Positions 1 through 9,076 of a stretch of DNA of 64,000 bases are shown piece after piece. The stretch comes from an uncultured Caulobacteraceae bacterium. Lineage in GTDB: Bacteria; Pseudomonadota; Alphaproteobacteria; Caulobacterales; TH1-2. The stretch spans positions 35,078-99,077 of the forward strand of contig CALBST010000117.1 of assembly GCA_937967425.1 (NCBI GenBank), given 5' to 3'. Below the pieces are notes generated by a model. It ran no database searches and was not told where the DNA came from. It saw only the letters and a program-made list of their open reading frames with translations. The stretch's first letter is position 1, and every line of letters starts with the position of its first letter. The position numbers and the translations under genes are program-made.

Positions 1-117
1 CGTCGGCAGATGGTCTGCGCTAACGCCACACCCAAAGAGAGTTGCTGGCGGGCTGGTTATCCGCCCTTGCGCTGGGAAATCGCGCATTTCGCACTTTCCA
101 GAGTTTCTTACTGATTG

Positions 118-740
118 CGTCAGTGGAGTGCTAGGAGGCGCCCCATTCCAGCTGTTGCGGCCATAGCGAAAGCGCCCCAGAACGTCACTCGAATGACGGC
201 TGCCTTCGCGCCTGCGCCGCCAGCCCTGGCGCCAACAGCGCCGAGGAGCGCAAGCGCGCCGAGTGAGACGAGTGAAACGGCGAGTACGAGGATCTCGCGT
301 GGCGCGATCAGCACGACGCTCAGCGGAAGGACCGCCCCTATTGCGAACGTTGCGGCCGCGTCGTTGGCCATCAACGCTTCAGCAACCTGTCGAGCAAGTC
401 CCGGGTCAAGGCCGCGATTCTCTTATATCGACGTCAGTTCCTCAAGCTCGAAAGCCGGGTCATCGTGTAGCTCCTGAGCCTCACGAGCTTTATCGGGTTT
501 TTCTGTATCGGATTGAGAGCTGACCGAAACATATTCGCCGGCTGCCATCGACATGGCCCCGGCGACCAGTCCCGCGGTCCCAGCGACGAGAACATCGCCG
601 CGCGCAGCAGCAGCCGCTGCGACGCCGACAATGAGACTTGCCGTGGAGACGATGCCATCATTGGCGCCGAGGACGGCGGCGCGCAGCCAACCTATTCGAG
701 CAATCGCGTGCCGCTCGCGATGAGTGCGTAGACGGGTCAT
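118..740 (-). pseudogene. VIT/CCC1-family iron/manganese transporter, broken
   Basis: The minus strand encodes a VIT1/CCC1 family membrane protein: an N-terminal part with AVLGANDGIVSTASL and GAMSMAAGEYVSVSSQ (738-423), and a C-terminal membrane part (374-118). Both are in the same frame, but an in-frame TAA at 423-425 follows ELEELTSI, where the family has a Tyr codon (one base from TAT/TAC). The part after the stop (ENRGLDPGLARQVAEALMANDA) continues the family sequence and then jumps to AATFAIGAVLPL, so roughly 25 residues of the usual cytosolic linker seem deleted. Intact members are about 230 residues and move Fe2+ or Mn2+ out of the cytosol. The nonsense codon is seen directly; the deletion is judged from memory of the family. 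Confidence is high that this is a VIT relic. Confidence 0.8.
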
Positions 741-1048
741 GACTTGGCGCTCTCCGTCGCCGAAAAATCGAGTATCAGTTCGCGCTGGCTCAGATCAGTG
801 TGAAGCGCGCCGCTATGCGCAGCCATGATTTTTTTGTAGTCGCCTTTCACGGCTTGCCGTGCAAAGGCGGCGACGACCGGTTCGGCGTCGGCAATTGCTT
901 GCCTGTCGCGCGGTCACGGCGGCGGCTTGTAGTCGTAAAACGAAAAGCCGATGCAATTGCCCGTTTTGTACTTCTTCTTGATGAATGCGTTCAGCGCAAG
1001 TTTTGGCGCCGGCGTCCTCAGCAGCACGATGTCGATACACCCGCCGCT
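737..1048 (-). pseudogene. Degraded ORF of unknown family upstream of the VIT relic
   Basis: In one minus-strand frame the sequence reads SGGCIDIVLLRTPAPKLAL...FSFYDYKPPP, then a TGA (914-916). It resumes without frame change as PRDRQAIADAEPVVAAFARQAVK... up to a TGA at 737-739 that overlaps the ATG of the VIT relic (ATGA). The protein-like composition on both sides of the stop and the translational-coupling overlap suggest the tail of a former gene with a nonsense mutation. I do not recognise the family. No clean start is visible upstream; the frame runs into low-complexity proline codons. Chance coding is possible. Confidence 0.35.
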
Positions 1049-1259
1049 GCCTTGGGGCTGGGGGCTTAATGTAAAAGGCGGCGGCGGGTGTAGAGACGCG
1101 GCGCCTCACGCATGCCATCGCCTCCGCGCAATGTTAGCGCCAGATGTGATGATGGCCAAGCTTGGCTCCTTGCCTCGCACCACAAGATTCGCACGGACGG
1201 CAAGTCTGAGGGCTTGCTTGGATTTGGTCGGACCGACGCTTCTTGGCCGAGGCTTCGCG

Positions 1260-2480
1260 CTAACCGAGGCGCCGCAGATCGGCCACCAGGTCGTCGCGCT
1301 CCCAGGTGAAGCCGCCCTCGTTGTCGGGCTGGCGGCCGAAGTGGCCATAAGCGGCAGTGCGGGCGTAGATCGGGCGGTTGAGCTTTAGGTGGTTGCGGAT
1401 CGCGCGCGGTGTCGCGCCGCCTATCATTTCCGGCAGCTTCGCTTCGAGGATGGCAGGATCGATCGTGTCGGCGCCATGGAGATCGACGTAGAAGCTTGTC
1501 GGGACTGCAACGCCGATGGCGTAGCTGATCTGGATGGTGCAGCGGTCGGCAAGGCCTGCGGCGACAACGTTCTTCGCGAGATAGCGGCACACGTAGGCAG
1601 CGGAACGGTCAACCTTCGTCGGGTCCTTGCCTGAGAAGGCGCCGCCGCCGTGCGGAGCTGCGCCGCCATAGGTGTCGACGATGATCTTGCGGCCCGTGAG
1701 ACCGCTATCGCCGTCCGGGCCGCCGATTTCGAACTTGCCGGTCGGGTTGATGTGCCACTTGGTGCGCTTGGTGATCAGGCCTTCCGGGAAGACCGAAGCA
1801 GCGATCGGCTTCACTATCTCGGCGAAGCGCGCTTGGCTGTAATTCTTGTCGCCCAGCTTCTTGGCGTGCTGGTGGCTGACGACGATCGCGACAACTTCAA
1901 CTGGCTTGCCATTTTCGTAGCGCAGCGTGACTTGGCTCTTCGCGTCCGGCTCAAGTTCAGGGCGCTCACCGCTGTGACGCATCTCGGCGAGGCGCTTCAG
2001 GATGTTGTGCGAGTATTGCAGCGTCGCCGGCATTTGCTCGGGCGTTTCGTTGCACGCGTAGCCGAACATGATGCCTTGGTCGCCGGCGCCTTCGTCCTTC
2101 TTCGCAGACGAGTCGACGCCTTGCGCGATGTGCGCCGATTGGCCGTGCAGGTAGCAGGCGTACTTCGCCTTCTCCCAATGGAAGCCCTTCTGCTCGTAGC
2201 CAATGTCCTTCACCGCGGCGCGCACCTTCGGCTGCAGCGAGGCGATGATGTCCTTGGTGAACGCCTTGTTGGCGGCTTTGTTCTGGCCCGGTTTCCCGGC
2301 GCGGACTTCGCCGGCGAGGATGATGCGGTTAGTCGTCACCATGGTTTCGCAGGCGACACGGGCTTCAGGATCGGCGCCGATGAACGCATCCACCACGGTG
2401 TCGGAGATGCGATCGGCGACTTTGTCAGGGTGGCCTTCGGACACGCTTTCGCTGGTGAAGATATAGCTTTCGCGTGACAT
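1260..2480 (-). CDS. metK: S-adenosylmethionine synthase
   Basis: Makes S-adenosylmethionine from methionine and ATP in the cytosol. The protein begins [24 protein letters not shown], the classic MetK N-terminus. It also has the [12 protein letters not shown] signature, the [25 protein letters not shown] loop, and the K/D residues that bind ATP and Mg. The start at 2480 is chosen because the family begins with this Met and the transcript has AGAGGG just upstream; a longer in-frame reading to 2519 would add 13 non-homologous residues. At 406 aa it is slightly longer than the usual 385-395. It is a housekeeping gene, transcribed alone, and marks the left edge of the accessory region. The product supplies the methyl donor for the three methyltransferases in this window, though that link is only general. 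Confidence 0.97.
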   Translation of the reverse strand: MSRESYIFTSESVSEGHPDKVADRISDTVVDAFIGADPEARVACETMVTTNRIILAGEVRAGKPGQNKAANKAFTKDIIASLQPKVRAAVKDIGYEQKGFHWEKAKYACYLHGQSAHIAQGVDSSAKKDEGAGDQGIMFGYACNETPEQMPATLQYSHNILKRLAEMRHSGERPELEPDAKSQVTLRYENGKPVEVVAIVVSHQHAKKLGDKNYSQARFAEIVKPIAASVFPEGLITKRTKWHINPTGKFEIGGPDGDSGLTGRKIIVDTYGGAAPHGGGAFSGKDPTKVDRSAAYVCRYLAKNVVAAGLADRCTIQISYAIGVAVPTSFYVDLHGADTIDPAILEAKLPEMIGGATPRAIRNHLKLNRPIYARTAAYGHFGRQPDNEGGFTWERDDLVADLRRLG

Positions 2481-2711
2481 ATGCCCTCTGGAGAAGCTTA
2501 GCCGTGGAATTCGTGGCAATCTGAATGATTGGCCGCTGTAACCGAGCAGGATTCATGCCTTTGCGTGCGCGAACCAGGCTCAGTGCGATTGGCGGTGCCT
2601 TCTCGCGAATGAGCATGGCTGGTTCGATGGGCTGATCGGCAAACCTCGCTTGGCGAATATAGCAAAGCACCGAGCCGCCTTGCTTTAATCCGGCGAGCAG
2701 CATGAAAGGTT

Positions 2712-2752
2712 GCGGCCGCGCCCTCCGGGTTGGTGGGAACTGACGCGGCCGC
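2712..2752 (-). promoter_or_regulatory. Inverted repeat in the metK leader region
   Basis: A perfect 9-bp inverted repeat, GCGGCCGCG (2712-2720) and CGCGGCCGC (2744-2752), encloses 23 bases about 230 bp upstream of the metK start. In the metK transcript it could fold into a strong hairpin, as in an untranslated leader. I looked for SAM-II and SAH riboswitch cores and did not recognise one. It may also be the terminator or boundary of something no longer present. Confidence 0.35.
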
Positions 2753-2770
2753 GCCGCCAGTCATGGGAGG

Positions 2771-3183
2771 ATGCGCTCATGGGCGGCTTTCTGGTCTGGA
2801 AGTAGCTCTGCCAGATGGTGCGAATGGCACCTCCCCGCATGGCCATGGCGCGCGTCGGTGAGCGCACGCGCCGACTCTGACCTACATACGCACTACGTCG
2901 ACACTTCCGTCACCATCCGGAAAACCGCGTGGCGACATGGGATCAGATCACGACTCTGGTTAATCGGCGTCGCGCGGTCCTTGAGTTCATCTCGATGATG
3001 CATCGATACAGGCGGCGCGGCCGGTCGCACCACTGTGAGTGGTTTCCCGCGCGCGTGCGTATTGTGATTGAGCGCGCCAGTCTGGGCCACTTTCCCAAGC
3101 CCTCCCCCGCACTGGTGCTCCAGGCCGAGCGCGCTCACTCGCAAGCCCCAACACGTGATCGCCCTTGGCACCCGCAACCGGCG
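2771..3183. other. Intergenic stretch without recognisable gene
   Basis: About 410 bp between the metK leader and the end of the copper ATPase gene. All reading frames here are short and give arginine-rich, low-information translations. I see no tRNA, clear terminator, repeat or promoter that I can defend. Confidence 0.5.
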
Positions 3184-5751
3184 TCAGACCCGTAGCGAAC
3201 CCAGACGCAAGGAGTTTGCGATCACCGACACCGACGAGAGCGCCATGGCGAGCGCGGCGATCATCGGCGACAACAGCATGCCCGTCAGCGGATAGAGCAC
3301 GCCCGCCGCGATCGGCACGCCGGCGACATTGTAGGCGAACGCAAAGAAGAGATTTTGCCGGATGTTGCGCATCACCGCGCGCGAGATCGTGCGGGCGCGC
3401 ACGATGCCGATGAGGTCGCCGTGCAGCAGCGTGACGCCGGCGCTCTCGATGGCGACATCGGTGCCCCCGCCCATGGCGATGCCGACATCGGCCGCGGCAA
3501 GAGCCGGCGCGTCATTGACGCCGTCTCCGGCCATCGCGACCACGCGGCCTTGGCTCTTCAAGCGCGTCACAACGTCGGCTTTGTGGTCAGGCAACACTTC
3601 AGCCTCGACGTCGGTGATGCCGAGCTTACGCGCGACGGCCTCGGCCGTGGTGCGGTTGTCACCGGTCAGCATGACGAGCTTCAGGCCCTGGGCGCGCAGC
3701 TGATCTAGGGCCGCCAAGGTCGTTGGCTTCACCGGATCGGCGATGCCGATCACGGCGGCGGTCTCCTTGTTGACGCTGACATAGATGGCGGTCGCGCCCT
3801 CGCCGCGCAGCTTCTCGGCTTTGGCTTCGAGCGAAGTAGTGGCGACGCCTAACTCTCGCATGTAGCGTTCGGCGCCAAGTGCGACGTCTTTGCCGTCAAC
3901 CAGGCCGATGACGCCCTTGCCTGTCGGCGAGTCAAAGTCGCGCGCTTCGCTCAGCGTCAGACCGCGCTGGCGCGCCGCCTCGACGATCGCTTGCGCCAAG
4001 GGGTGCTCGCTTTGATTTTCGAGGCTGGCCGCGAGCGCGAGCACACTGGCTTCATCGAAGCCTTGCGCCAGCTCAATCGCCACGACGGCGGGCTTGCCTT
4101 GGGTCAGCGTGCCAGTCTTGTCGAGAATGAGCGTGTCGACCTTCTCGAAGCGCTCCAAGGCTTCTGCGTTCTTGATCAGAACGCCAGCGCGCGCGCCGCG
4201 CCCGACGCCGGCCATGATCGACATTGGCGTCGCAAGACCTAGCGCACACGGACAGGCGATGATGAGCACCGATACAGCAGCGATGAGGCCGTAGGAAAAC
4301 GCCGGCGACGGTCCCAAAATCCACCAGGCAATAAGCGCAACAATCGCCACGCCAATGACGGCGGGTACAAACCATCCCGAAACGCGATCGGCCAGGCGCT
4401 GGATGGGTGCGCGTGATCGCTGGGCATCGGCCACCATTTGCACGATGCGCGACAGCATGGTGTCGGCGCCAACGCGTTCGGCTGCGATGACGAGCGCGCC
4501 GGTCTGGTTGAGCGTGCCGCCAATGACGCGCTCGCCGGTTTGGCGCGTCACCGGCATGGATTCGCCGGTAACCATGGATTCATCGATGCTGGAGCGGCCG
4601 TCGGCGACGACGCCGTCGACCGGTATCTTCTCACCGGGCCGTACGCGAAGGCGATCGCCGACAAGGATCTGGTCGAGTGTGACTTCTTCTTCCACGTCAT
4701 CGCGAATGCGCCGGGCCGTCTTCGGCGCAAGGTCGAGCAGCGCGCGAATGGCGCCGCCTGTGCGCTCGCGCGCCTGCAGCTCGAGCACTTGGCCCAAGAG
4801 GACGAGCACCGTGATGACAGCCGCGGCTTCGAAATAGACCGCCACTAGACCATGATGATCCCGGAACGCGGGCGGAAACGCTGACGGCGCAAAGAGCGCA
4901 ACGACGCTGTAGGTCCACGCAACCCCTGTCCCCAACGCGATGAGCGTGAACATGTTGAGGTTGCGCGTCTTCAAGGACTGGTAGCCGCGCTCGAAGAACG
5001 GGAAGCCCGCCCACAGCACGACGGGCGTTGCGAGGATGAATTGTAGCCAGCCGTTCCAAACGGGCGGGACAATATTGTCGACGCCGAGGAAGTGACGGCC
5101 CATTTCGAGCGCAAGCACCGGCAAGGCGAGCACAGCGCCAATCCAGAAACGGCGGCTCATGTCGATCAGTTCGGGATTAGGCCCAGCGTCCGCGCTCGGC
5201 ATCATCGGCTCTAACGCCATGCCGCAGATCGGGCATGAGCCTGGACCGTCACGCACGATCTCTGGGTGCATGGGGCAGGTCCATTTCGAGCCCGCCGGCA
5301 CGGTTGATGGGTCGACAGGCGGGCCGCCATGCATGGCGTGGCCATGATGCGCGTGCGCGTATTTGGCCGGGTCGGCGGCGAATTTCGTTTTGCAGCCGGA
5401 GCTGCAGAAGAGCACCTCCTCCCCTTCATGCGTGAGACGATGCGGGGTGTCGGCTTTGACCGTCATGCCGCAAACAGGATCGGTCAGTTCGGCGCCTGCC
5501 TTCGCTTCATCGCCATGGTGATCGTGGCCATGAGAGGCGCAGCAGCTCGCCGCCTCCGCCTTCGCGTATTTTGCCGGATCAGCCTCAAACTTAGCCTTGC
5601 AGCCAGCGCTGCAGAATAGCACCTCTTGACCTGCGTGCATGAGCCGATGCGGTGTATCAGGCTTAGGCGTCATGCCGCAGACGGGATCGCGCGGCGTGCT
5701 ATCGGCGCCTGCATGGCCCTTATGATCGTGGCTGTGGTCGTGGGTGTTCAT
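3184..5751 (-). CDS. copA: Copper-exporting P1B-type ATPase with tandem YHS domains
   Basis: Pumps Cu+ from cytosol to periplasm using ATP. The N-terminus carries no classical HMA (GMTCxxC) domain. It has two YHS-type modules (DPVCGMT...[10 protein letters not shown] at about 22-60 and [11 protein letters not shown]...[10 protein letters not shown] at about 90-130) and then a heavy-metal-binding domain with CPMHPEI and CPICGM (about 155-185). The P1B core follows: CPC at 500-502 in the membrane, phosphorylated D544 in DKTGTLT, then [10 protein letters not shown] and the C-terminal [12 protein letters not shown]. The length of 855 aa fits a CopA with this long N-terminus. It is transcribed from a CueR-type promoter facing cueR. 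His/Cys-rich start [13 protein letters not shown] may add metal capture. Substrate Cu+ rather than Ag+ is inferred. Confidence 0.95.
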   Translation of the reverse strand: MNTHDHSHDHKGHAGADSTPRDPVCGMTPKPDTPHRLMHAGQEVLFCSAGCKAKFEADPAKYAKAEAASCCASHGHDHHGDEAKAGAELTDPVCGMTVKADTPHRLTHEGEEVLFCSSGCKTKFAADPAKYAHAHHGHAMHGGPPVDPSTVPAGSKWTCPMHPEIVRDGPGSCPICGMALEPMMPSADAGPNPELIDMSRRFWIGAVLALPVLALEMGRHFLGVDNIVPPVWNGWLQFILATPVVLWAGFPFFERGYQSLKTRNLNMFTLIALGTGVAWTYSVVALFAPSAFPPAFRDHHGLVAVYFEAAAVITVLVLLGQVLELQARERTGGAIRALLDLAPKTARRIRDDVEEEVTLDQILVGDRLRVRPGEKIPVDGVVADGRSSIDESMVTGESMPVTRQTGERVIGGTLNQTGALVIAAERVGADTMLSRIVQMVADAQRSRAPIQRLADRVSGWFVPAVIGVAIVALIAWWILGPSPAFSYGLIAAVSVLIIACPCALGLATPMSIMAGVGRGARAGVLIKNAEALERFEKVDTLILDKTGTLTQGKPAVVAIELAQGFDEASVLALAASLENQSEHPLAQAIVEAARQRGLTLSEARDFDSPTGKGVIGLVDGKDVALGAERYMRELGVATTSLEAKAEKLRGEGATAIYVSVNKETAAVIGIADPVKPTTLAALDQLRAQGLKLVMLTGDNRTTAEAVARKLGITDVEAEVLPDHKADVVTRLKSQGRVVAMAGDGVNDAPALAAADVGIAMGGGTDVAIESAGVTLLHGDLIGIVRARTISRAVMRNIRQNLFFAFAYNVAGVPIAAGVLYPLTGMLLSPMIAALAMALSSVSVIANSLRLGSLRV

Positions 5752-5798
5752 GGCTGACTAAACGCGAACGCTCGCGCTCCTGGTTTGACTTGAAAAGC

Positions 5799-5829
5799 AA
5801 TCTGCACCTTCCCACAATGGGAAGGTCAA
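5799..5829 (-). promoter_or_regulatory. CueR operator/promoter of the copper ATPase gene
   Basis: On the minus strand the -35 TTGACC (5829-5824) and a -10-like CAGATT (5804-5799) are separated by 19 bp, the overlong spacer typical of MerR-family promoters. The spacer holds the dyad ACCTTCCC-N5-GGGAAGGT (5806-5826), which matches the CueR box of enterobacterial copA. It lies 48 bp upstream of the ATPase start and 27 bp upstream of cueR, so CueR can twist this promoter on binding Cu+. I see no second operator. Confidence 0.9.
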
Positions 5830-5856
5830 CGGGAAAAATTCACGAGCAAATTCAGA

Positions 5857-6303
5857 ATGAACATCAGCATGGCCGCCAAGCAATCGGGCGTATCGGCGAA
5901 GATGATCCGCTATTATGAGAGCATAGGCCTCATTGAAGCGGCCGACCGACTCGACAACGGCTATCGCGACTATGGCGACACGGAAGTCGCGATGCTCCAG
6001 TTCGTCCGGCGGACCAGGGATTTGGGTTTCTCGCTTGACGAGGTCGCCTCGTTGCTGGCGCTTTGGCGCAACCGGCGCCGGTCCTCGCGCGAGGTGCGTC
6101 GCCTTGCTGAAAAACACCTGGCCGACATCGACGCCCGTATAACCGACATGCGAGCGGTGTCGCGAACGCTGAAGCGGCTCGTCCATGCCTGCCACGGCGA
6201 CGATCGTCCCGAGTGCCCGATCCTTGACGATCTTGCCGCCACGCCGGCGACGTCCACGACCAATCAGACACGCCAGCCCCGGCGGCCTAGGAAGGCGAAA
6301 TGA
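5857..6303 (+). CDS. cueR: Copper-responsive MerR-family activator
   Basis: Cytosolic Cu+ sensor that activates the divergent copper ATPase promoter. The N-terminal winged helix reads MNISMAAKQSGVSAKMIRYYESIGLI, followed by the dimer helix and the C-terminal metal loop ACHGDDRPEC, which puts Cys at 112 and 120, the same positions as in E. coli CueR. The C-terminal tail after about residue 125 is basic and longer than usual (148 against about 135 aa). The 3' end overlaps the convergent pyruvyl transferase gene by 17 bp. Monovalent coinage-metal selectivity is predicted from the Cys pair. Confidence 0.95.
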   Translation: MNISMAAKQSGVSAKMIRYYESIGLIEAADRLDNGYRDYGDTEVAMLQFVRRTRDLGFSLDEVASLLALWRNRRRSSREVRRLAEKHLADIDARITDMRAVSRTLKRLVHACHGDDRPECPILDDLAATPATSTTNQTRQPRRPRKAK

Positions 6304-7450
6304 AGTCTCGCAGTCGCTCATGCAGCCCGGCCTCCAATGCCTTGATTTCCGTTTGCACGGCCTTTGCGTAGTGAACACGCATATTGATCAGTCGGTCGCA
6401 CTGCAAAATGAGCGCGCGATGTTCCATGTTCTCGATGTCATGAATGAACTCGCCAAGCCCCGCGGCGCGCATCAAATCGTCGTTCATCGGCCCATAGCTG
6501 ATCGAGAGCACGGGACGGCGCATTTTGAGCGCTGCAATCTGCACATGGTAACGTGACGCCACGACCACATCAGTGTCGGCGACCACACTCAGGATGTCTT
6601 GATATGAGCGGACTTGACGCTCCGCATCGCTCATCAGCGTATAGCCTAAGCGCGCTTCAAGATCGCCGACGGCGATGAGATCAGTAGGCCGCTGACCGAT
6701 CAGAATGCGAACCGTGTGCTCCTTGAATTTCAGCCATTCGATAAGATGCGCCATGCTTTCGATGTAGGCGCGATAGACCTTTTCGTTGGTGCGCCAACCT
6801 CGATAGTTCATGACCCCAACGCCAACGACAGCTTGTTCGACGCCGCGATCACTTGGCGTCGGCGCGGGCAGCAAGAAGGCGATATCGCCGGTGACCAGGC
6901 TCTGGCTTTCATCCACCCCCTGGGCGCTCATGTAGGCCCGAGAGCTCTCGTCACGGTAACACCGCCGGGCCGCGAGCTTTGCCGCCCAGACCATCATCAA
7001 TCGGCTGACCGGGTTGATAACCGGACCCGCGCCAACGCAGGCAAACCAAACGGATGCGCCGCGCAGACGCGCGGTAAGTATCCAGCGCAGGAAGCGACTG
7101 GGCCACCCCCATGGACGGTCACGGAAATCATGAATGGCGCCGGTGCCGGCGACGACCAAGAGATCACAGCGCTTCAACGCGCGAAGACAGACCAGCCAAT
7201 TCAGCCAGAGGCTGGGCTGGCGCAGCAGCAATGTGTCCAACCAACGCGGCAGGACCGATGCAGACTTCAAGCCAACTGCCGGAATTCCAAATCGCTTTGA
7301 TGTGAGCTCCGGATCAACGCAAACAGCCAATATCGATGCGTTGGTGAAGGCCGTGCGCAGCCATTCGAGCGTGGCCTCGAAACACGCATCATTGCCAAAG
7401 TTGCCGCCGCCATAAGCGCCAAAAACAACTATGCGCCGCCGCCAGCTCAT
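6287..7450 (-). CDS. Polysaccharide pyruvyl transferase family protein
   Basis: Family members add pyruvate ketals from phosphoenolpyruvate to sugars of exopolysaccharide or cell-wall polymers. Recognisable features are the N-terminal Rossmann start RRIVVFGAYGGGNFGNDA, the central GTGAIHDF and CVGAGPVINP segments, VTGDIAFLLP, and the C-terminal VVASRYHVQIAALKMRRPVLSISYGPMND. The start at 7450 (MSWRRRIVVFGAYGG) is preferred because the upstream 69 codons have no family resemblance and would overlap the next gene. Downstream of the DUF411 and methyltransferase genes on the same strand, it is probably co-transcribed with them. No glycosyltransferase is nearby; the flippase at 18.6 kb is the only other polysaccharide gene. 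Confidence 0.85.
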   Translation of the reverse strand: MSWRRRIVVFGAYGGGNFGNDACFEATLEWLRTAFTNASILAVCVDPELTSKRFGIPAVGLKSASVLPRWLDTLLLRQPSLWLNWLVCLRALKRCDLLVVAGTGAIHDFRDRPWGWPSRFLRWILTARLRGASVWFACVGAGPVINPVSRLMMVWAAKLAARRCYRDESSRAYMSAQGVDESQSLVTGDIAFLLPAPTPSDRGVEQAVVGVGVMNYRGWRTNEKVYRAYIESMAHLIEWLKFKEHTVRILIGQRPTDLIAVGDLEARLGYTLMSDAERQVRSYQDILSVVADTDVVVASRYHVQIAALKMRRPVLSISYGPMNDDLMRAAGLGEFIHDIENMEHRALILQCDRLINMRVHYAKAVQTEIKALEAGLHERLRDFISPS

Positions 7451-7460
7451 CGGTGCTGCA

Positions 7461-7928
7461 TCAGGCCGAAGCGGGATAGCTCGCGAACACGCTCCGTTCG
7501 GCGCCGAATGCGACGACATCGAAGGCGTCCCGCCGCCCATCCGGCATTTCCATGCCAGGCGAACCTGCGGGCATGCCGGCGACCGCAAGTCCGCGGACGC
7601 CGGCCGGACGTTCTTCAATAAGCCGGATGATTTCGCGCACCGGCACGTGGCCTTCAATCACAAAGCCTTCGACCTCTGCGCTATGACATGAGGCAAGATC
7701 GTCGGGCACGCCCAGACGGCGCTTCAGCGCGCCCATATCCGCTTCGTTGACGAGTGTTGTACGAAAGCGTCCGCTCGCCCCCATTTGCTCGGTCCATACT
7801 TCGCAACACCCGCATCCGGCGTCGCGCCGCACCTGCATCGGTGTCGCTTGCGCCTCTTGCGCGCAGCCGGGCGTCACGCTGGCTGCGAGCAACAAAATGG
7901 TGGTGGATAACAGTCTGCGGCGGTTCAA
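7461..7928 (-). CDS. DUF411 periplasmic metal-binding protein
   Basis: DUF411 proteins occur in copper and silver resistance loci and are thought to bind metal in the periplasm. The protein has a signal peptide (LNRRRLLSTTILLLAASVTPGCA, with a lipobox-like cysteine) and then the DUF411 core MQVRRDAGCGCCEVWTEQM, SCHSAEVEGFVIEGHVP and AVAGMPAGSPGMEMPDGRRDAFDVVAFG. The start is taken as TTG at 7928, preceded by AGGA; the longer reading to 8123 would run through the methyltransferase gene. The CGCC and the Met-rich MPAGSPGMEMP are the likely ligands. Precise function is unknown. Confidence 0.85.
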   Translation of the reverse strand: MNRRRLLSTTILLLAASVTPGCAQEAQATPMQVRRDAGCGCCEVWTEQMGASGRFRTTLVNEADMGALKRRLGVPDDLASCHSAEVEGFVIEGHVPVREIIRLIEERPAGVRGLAVAGMPAGSPGMEMPDGRRDAFDVVAFGAERSVFASYPASA

Positions 7929-7947
7929 ATGCTGTCCTAACCTTGCT

Positions 7948-8658
7948 TCAGCGTTTTCGCGCGAGCGTAATGAGCGTCCAACCCAATCCCGCTCGCGCCA
8001 TCGCGTTTTCGAGGCTCCGTCCAAATAATGTGCGCATAGCGCGCTTGGCTTTGCGCCCGAGAATGAGCCGATAAAAGCCCTTGTTAGCCGTAGCAGAGAT
8101 GGATCGCAGGCGCCGTATCTCAAAGTGCGGCATCAGCAACGCCGTCAATTCATCGCGATCGACCCAATTGCGCAATTGCTCTGGCGCGGGCGGCGGTACA
8201 ATATTGTGCTTCTCAAGCACCGGACGGTTTTGCGTGGCCAACATCAGCAGCCCGCCTGGGCGCAAAAGGCTGGCGAGTTTGCCCATGAAGGCCGGATGAT
8301 CAGCCACATGCGACAGCACTTCGAGGCTGACGATCACATCAAACTGTTCGCTCCCCAAGTCGAGTTCCATGAAATCGCCGGCGACGAACTTAACATCAGG
8401 GACGCGCTCCGCCGCCTCGCGAAGCACGGCGTCGGAGAGATCGGTGGCGGTGACTTTTCCAAATGGCTTCAGCGAGGGGCAAAGCCAGCCTGCCCCGCAT
8501 CCGACCTCAAGAATTTTAAGGTCGGTGCGTCCGATCTCAGACAGCCATTGCACCACCAACTCGCGCTGATCGGCGGAAATGTCAGAGAGCGGGCGCTCGT
8601 TCTTGGCGGCGTTCCAGTCGTTCCAGTACGCCTGCTGAACAACAATCGGTTGATCCAT
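7948..8658 (-). CDS. Class I SAM-dependent methyltransferase (paralogue A)
   Basis: A 236-aa Rossmann methyltransferase with the SAM motif ILEVGCGAGWLCP (about 48-60), the acidic ATDLSD end of strand 2, GDFMELDL and SLEVLSHV. The C-terminus is UbiG/ArsM-like only in general shape. It is closely related to the gene at 45456-46169, sharing long stretches such as GRTD...ILEVGCGAGWLCP, LMLATQNRPVLEK and LGWTL. The substrate is unknown. No conserved thiolate cysteines as in ArsM are visible. It is first of three minus-strand genes (methyltransferase, DUF411, pyruvyl transferase). A surface-polymer or metal-detoxification role is possible. Confidence 0.8.
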   Translation of the reverse strand: MDQPIVVQQAYWNDWNAAKNERPLSDISADQRELVVQWLSEIGRTDLKILEVGCGAGWLCPSLKPFGKVTATDLSDAVLREAAERVPDVKFVAGDFMELDLGSEQFDVIVSLEVLSHVADHPAFMGKLASLLRPGGLLMLATQNRPVLEKHNIVPPPAPEQLRNWVDRDELTALLMPHFEIRRLRSISATANKGFYRLILGRKAKRAMRTLFGRSLENAMARAGLGWTLITLARKR

Positions 8659-8725
8659 AAGCCCGTGCTCCCTCGCCCTGAGGGTTGCTCACCCCCCCCT
8701 TTTGCTACGCAGCGCCTGTCCAAAC

Positions 8726-8750
8726 CCCTCAAGCAGAGGCCCCTTGAGGG
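8726..8750. promoter_or_regulatory. Inverted repeat in the divergent region before the CnrYXH-like operon
   Basis: CCCTCAAG (8726-8733) and CTTGAGGG (8743-8750) form an 8-bp perfect inverted repeat with a 9-bp spacer. It lies about 48 bp upstream of the anti-sigma start and 68 bp upstream of the divergent methyltransferase. It could be an operator or an mRNA hairpin. A run of eight C residues ends just before it. No known box is matched. Confidence 0.35.
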
Positions 8751-8797
8751 TTCCGGCGCAATCATGCGTATTGCTGGTGGAACAAGAGTTGGAAACC

Positions 8798-9076
8798 ATG
8801 AACGTCGATCTTGAGCGATTGCTGTCAGCGCTTCGCGACCGTCCCCTTGACCACCGGCTCGATCAGCTGGAGCCTCGGGTGTGGGGCCGGATCGAAGGCG
8901 CGCGGATACGTGTTGGACAAACGCGCGGTTGGCGCTGGCAGGCGGGTCTGGCCGCAGTAATGCTTACTTTCGGCGTGTTCGCGGGCAGCGCCGTGGCCCG
9001 GCCTGAAAGCGACCTTTCGCCGTTCGCGGTCCACGCAGCCTATGCGCCTTCAACTTTGCTTGGGGATGATCGTTGA
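8798..9076 (+). CDS. CnrY-like membrane anti-sigma factor
   Basis: A 92-aa protein whose N-terminal cytosolic helices (MNVDLERLLSALRDRPLDHRLDQLEPRVW) precede one membrane segment (about 50-66, GLAAVMLTFGVFAGSAVA) and a short periplasmic tail. Size, topology and position fit CnrY (95 aa), which holds the ECF sigma CnrH at the membrane. The start at 8798 is chosen for its GGAAA-type ribosome site and the fit to the family length. The stop overlaps the next start as TTGA. Primary sequence is too diverged to assign by sequence alone; the assignment rests on operon order Y-X-H. Confidence 0.75.
   Translation: MNVDLERLLSALRDRPLDHRLDQLEPRVWGRIEGARIRVGQTRGWRWQAGLAAVMLTFGVFAGSAVARPESDLSPFAVHAAYAPSTLLGDDR

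Noticed and set aside
1650..2477. 275-codon plus-strand frame opposite metK
   Set aside because: Antisense to metK; no signal, domain or ribosome site.
2481..2760. SAM-II or SAH riboswitch before metK
   Set aside because: I could not match the conserved core of either class; only a hairpin was kept.
7948..8658. ArsM arsenite methyltransferase
   Set aside because: The conserved cysteines needed for arsenic binding are not visible.
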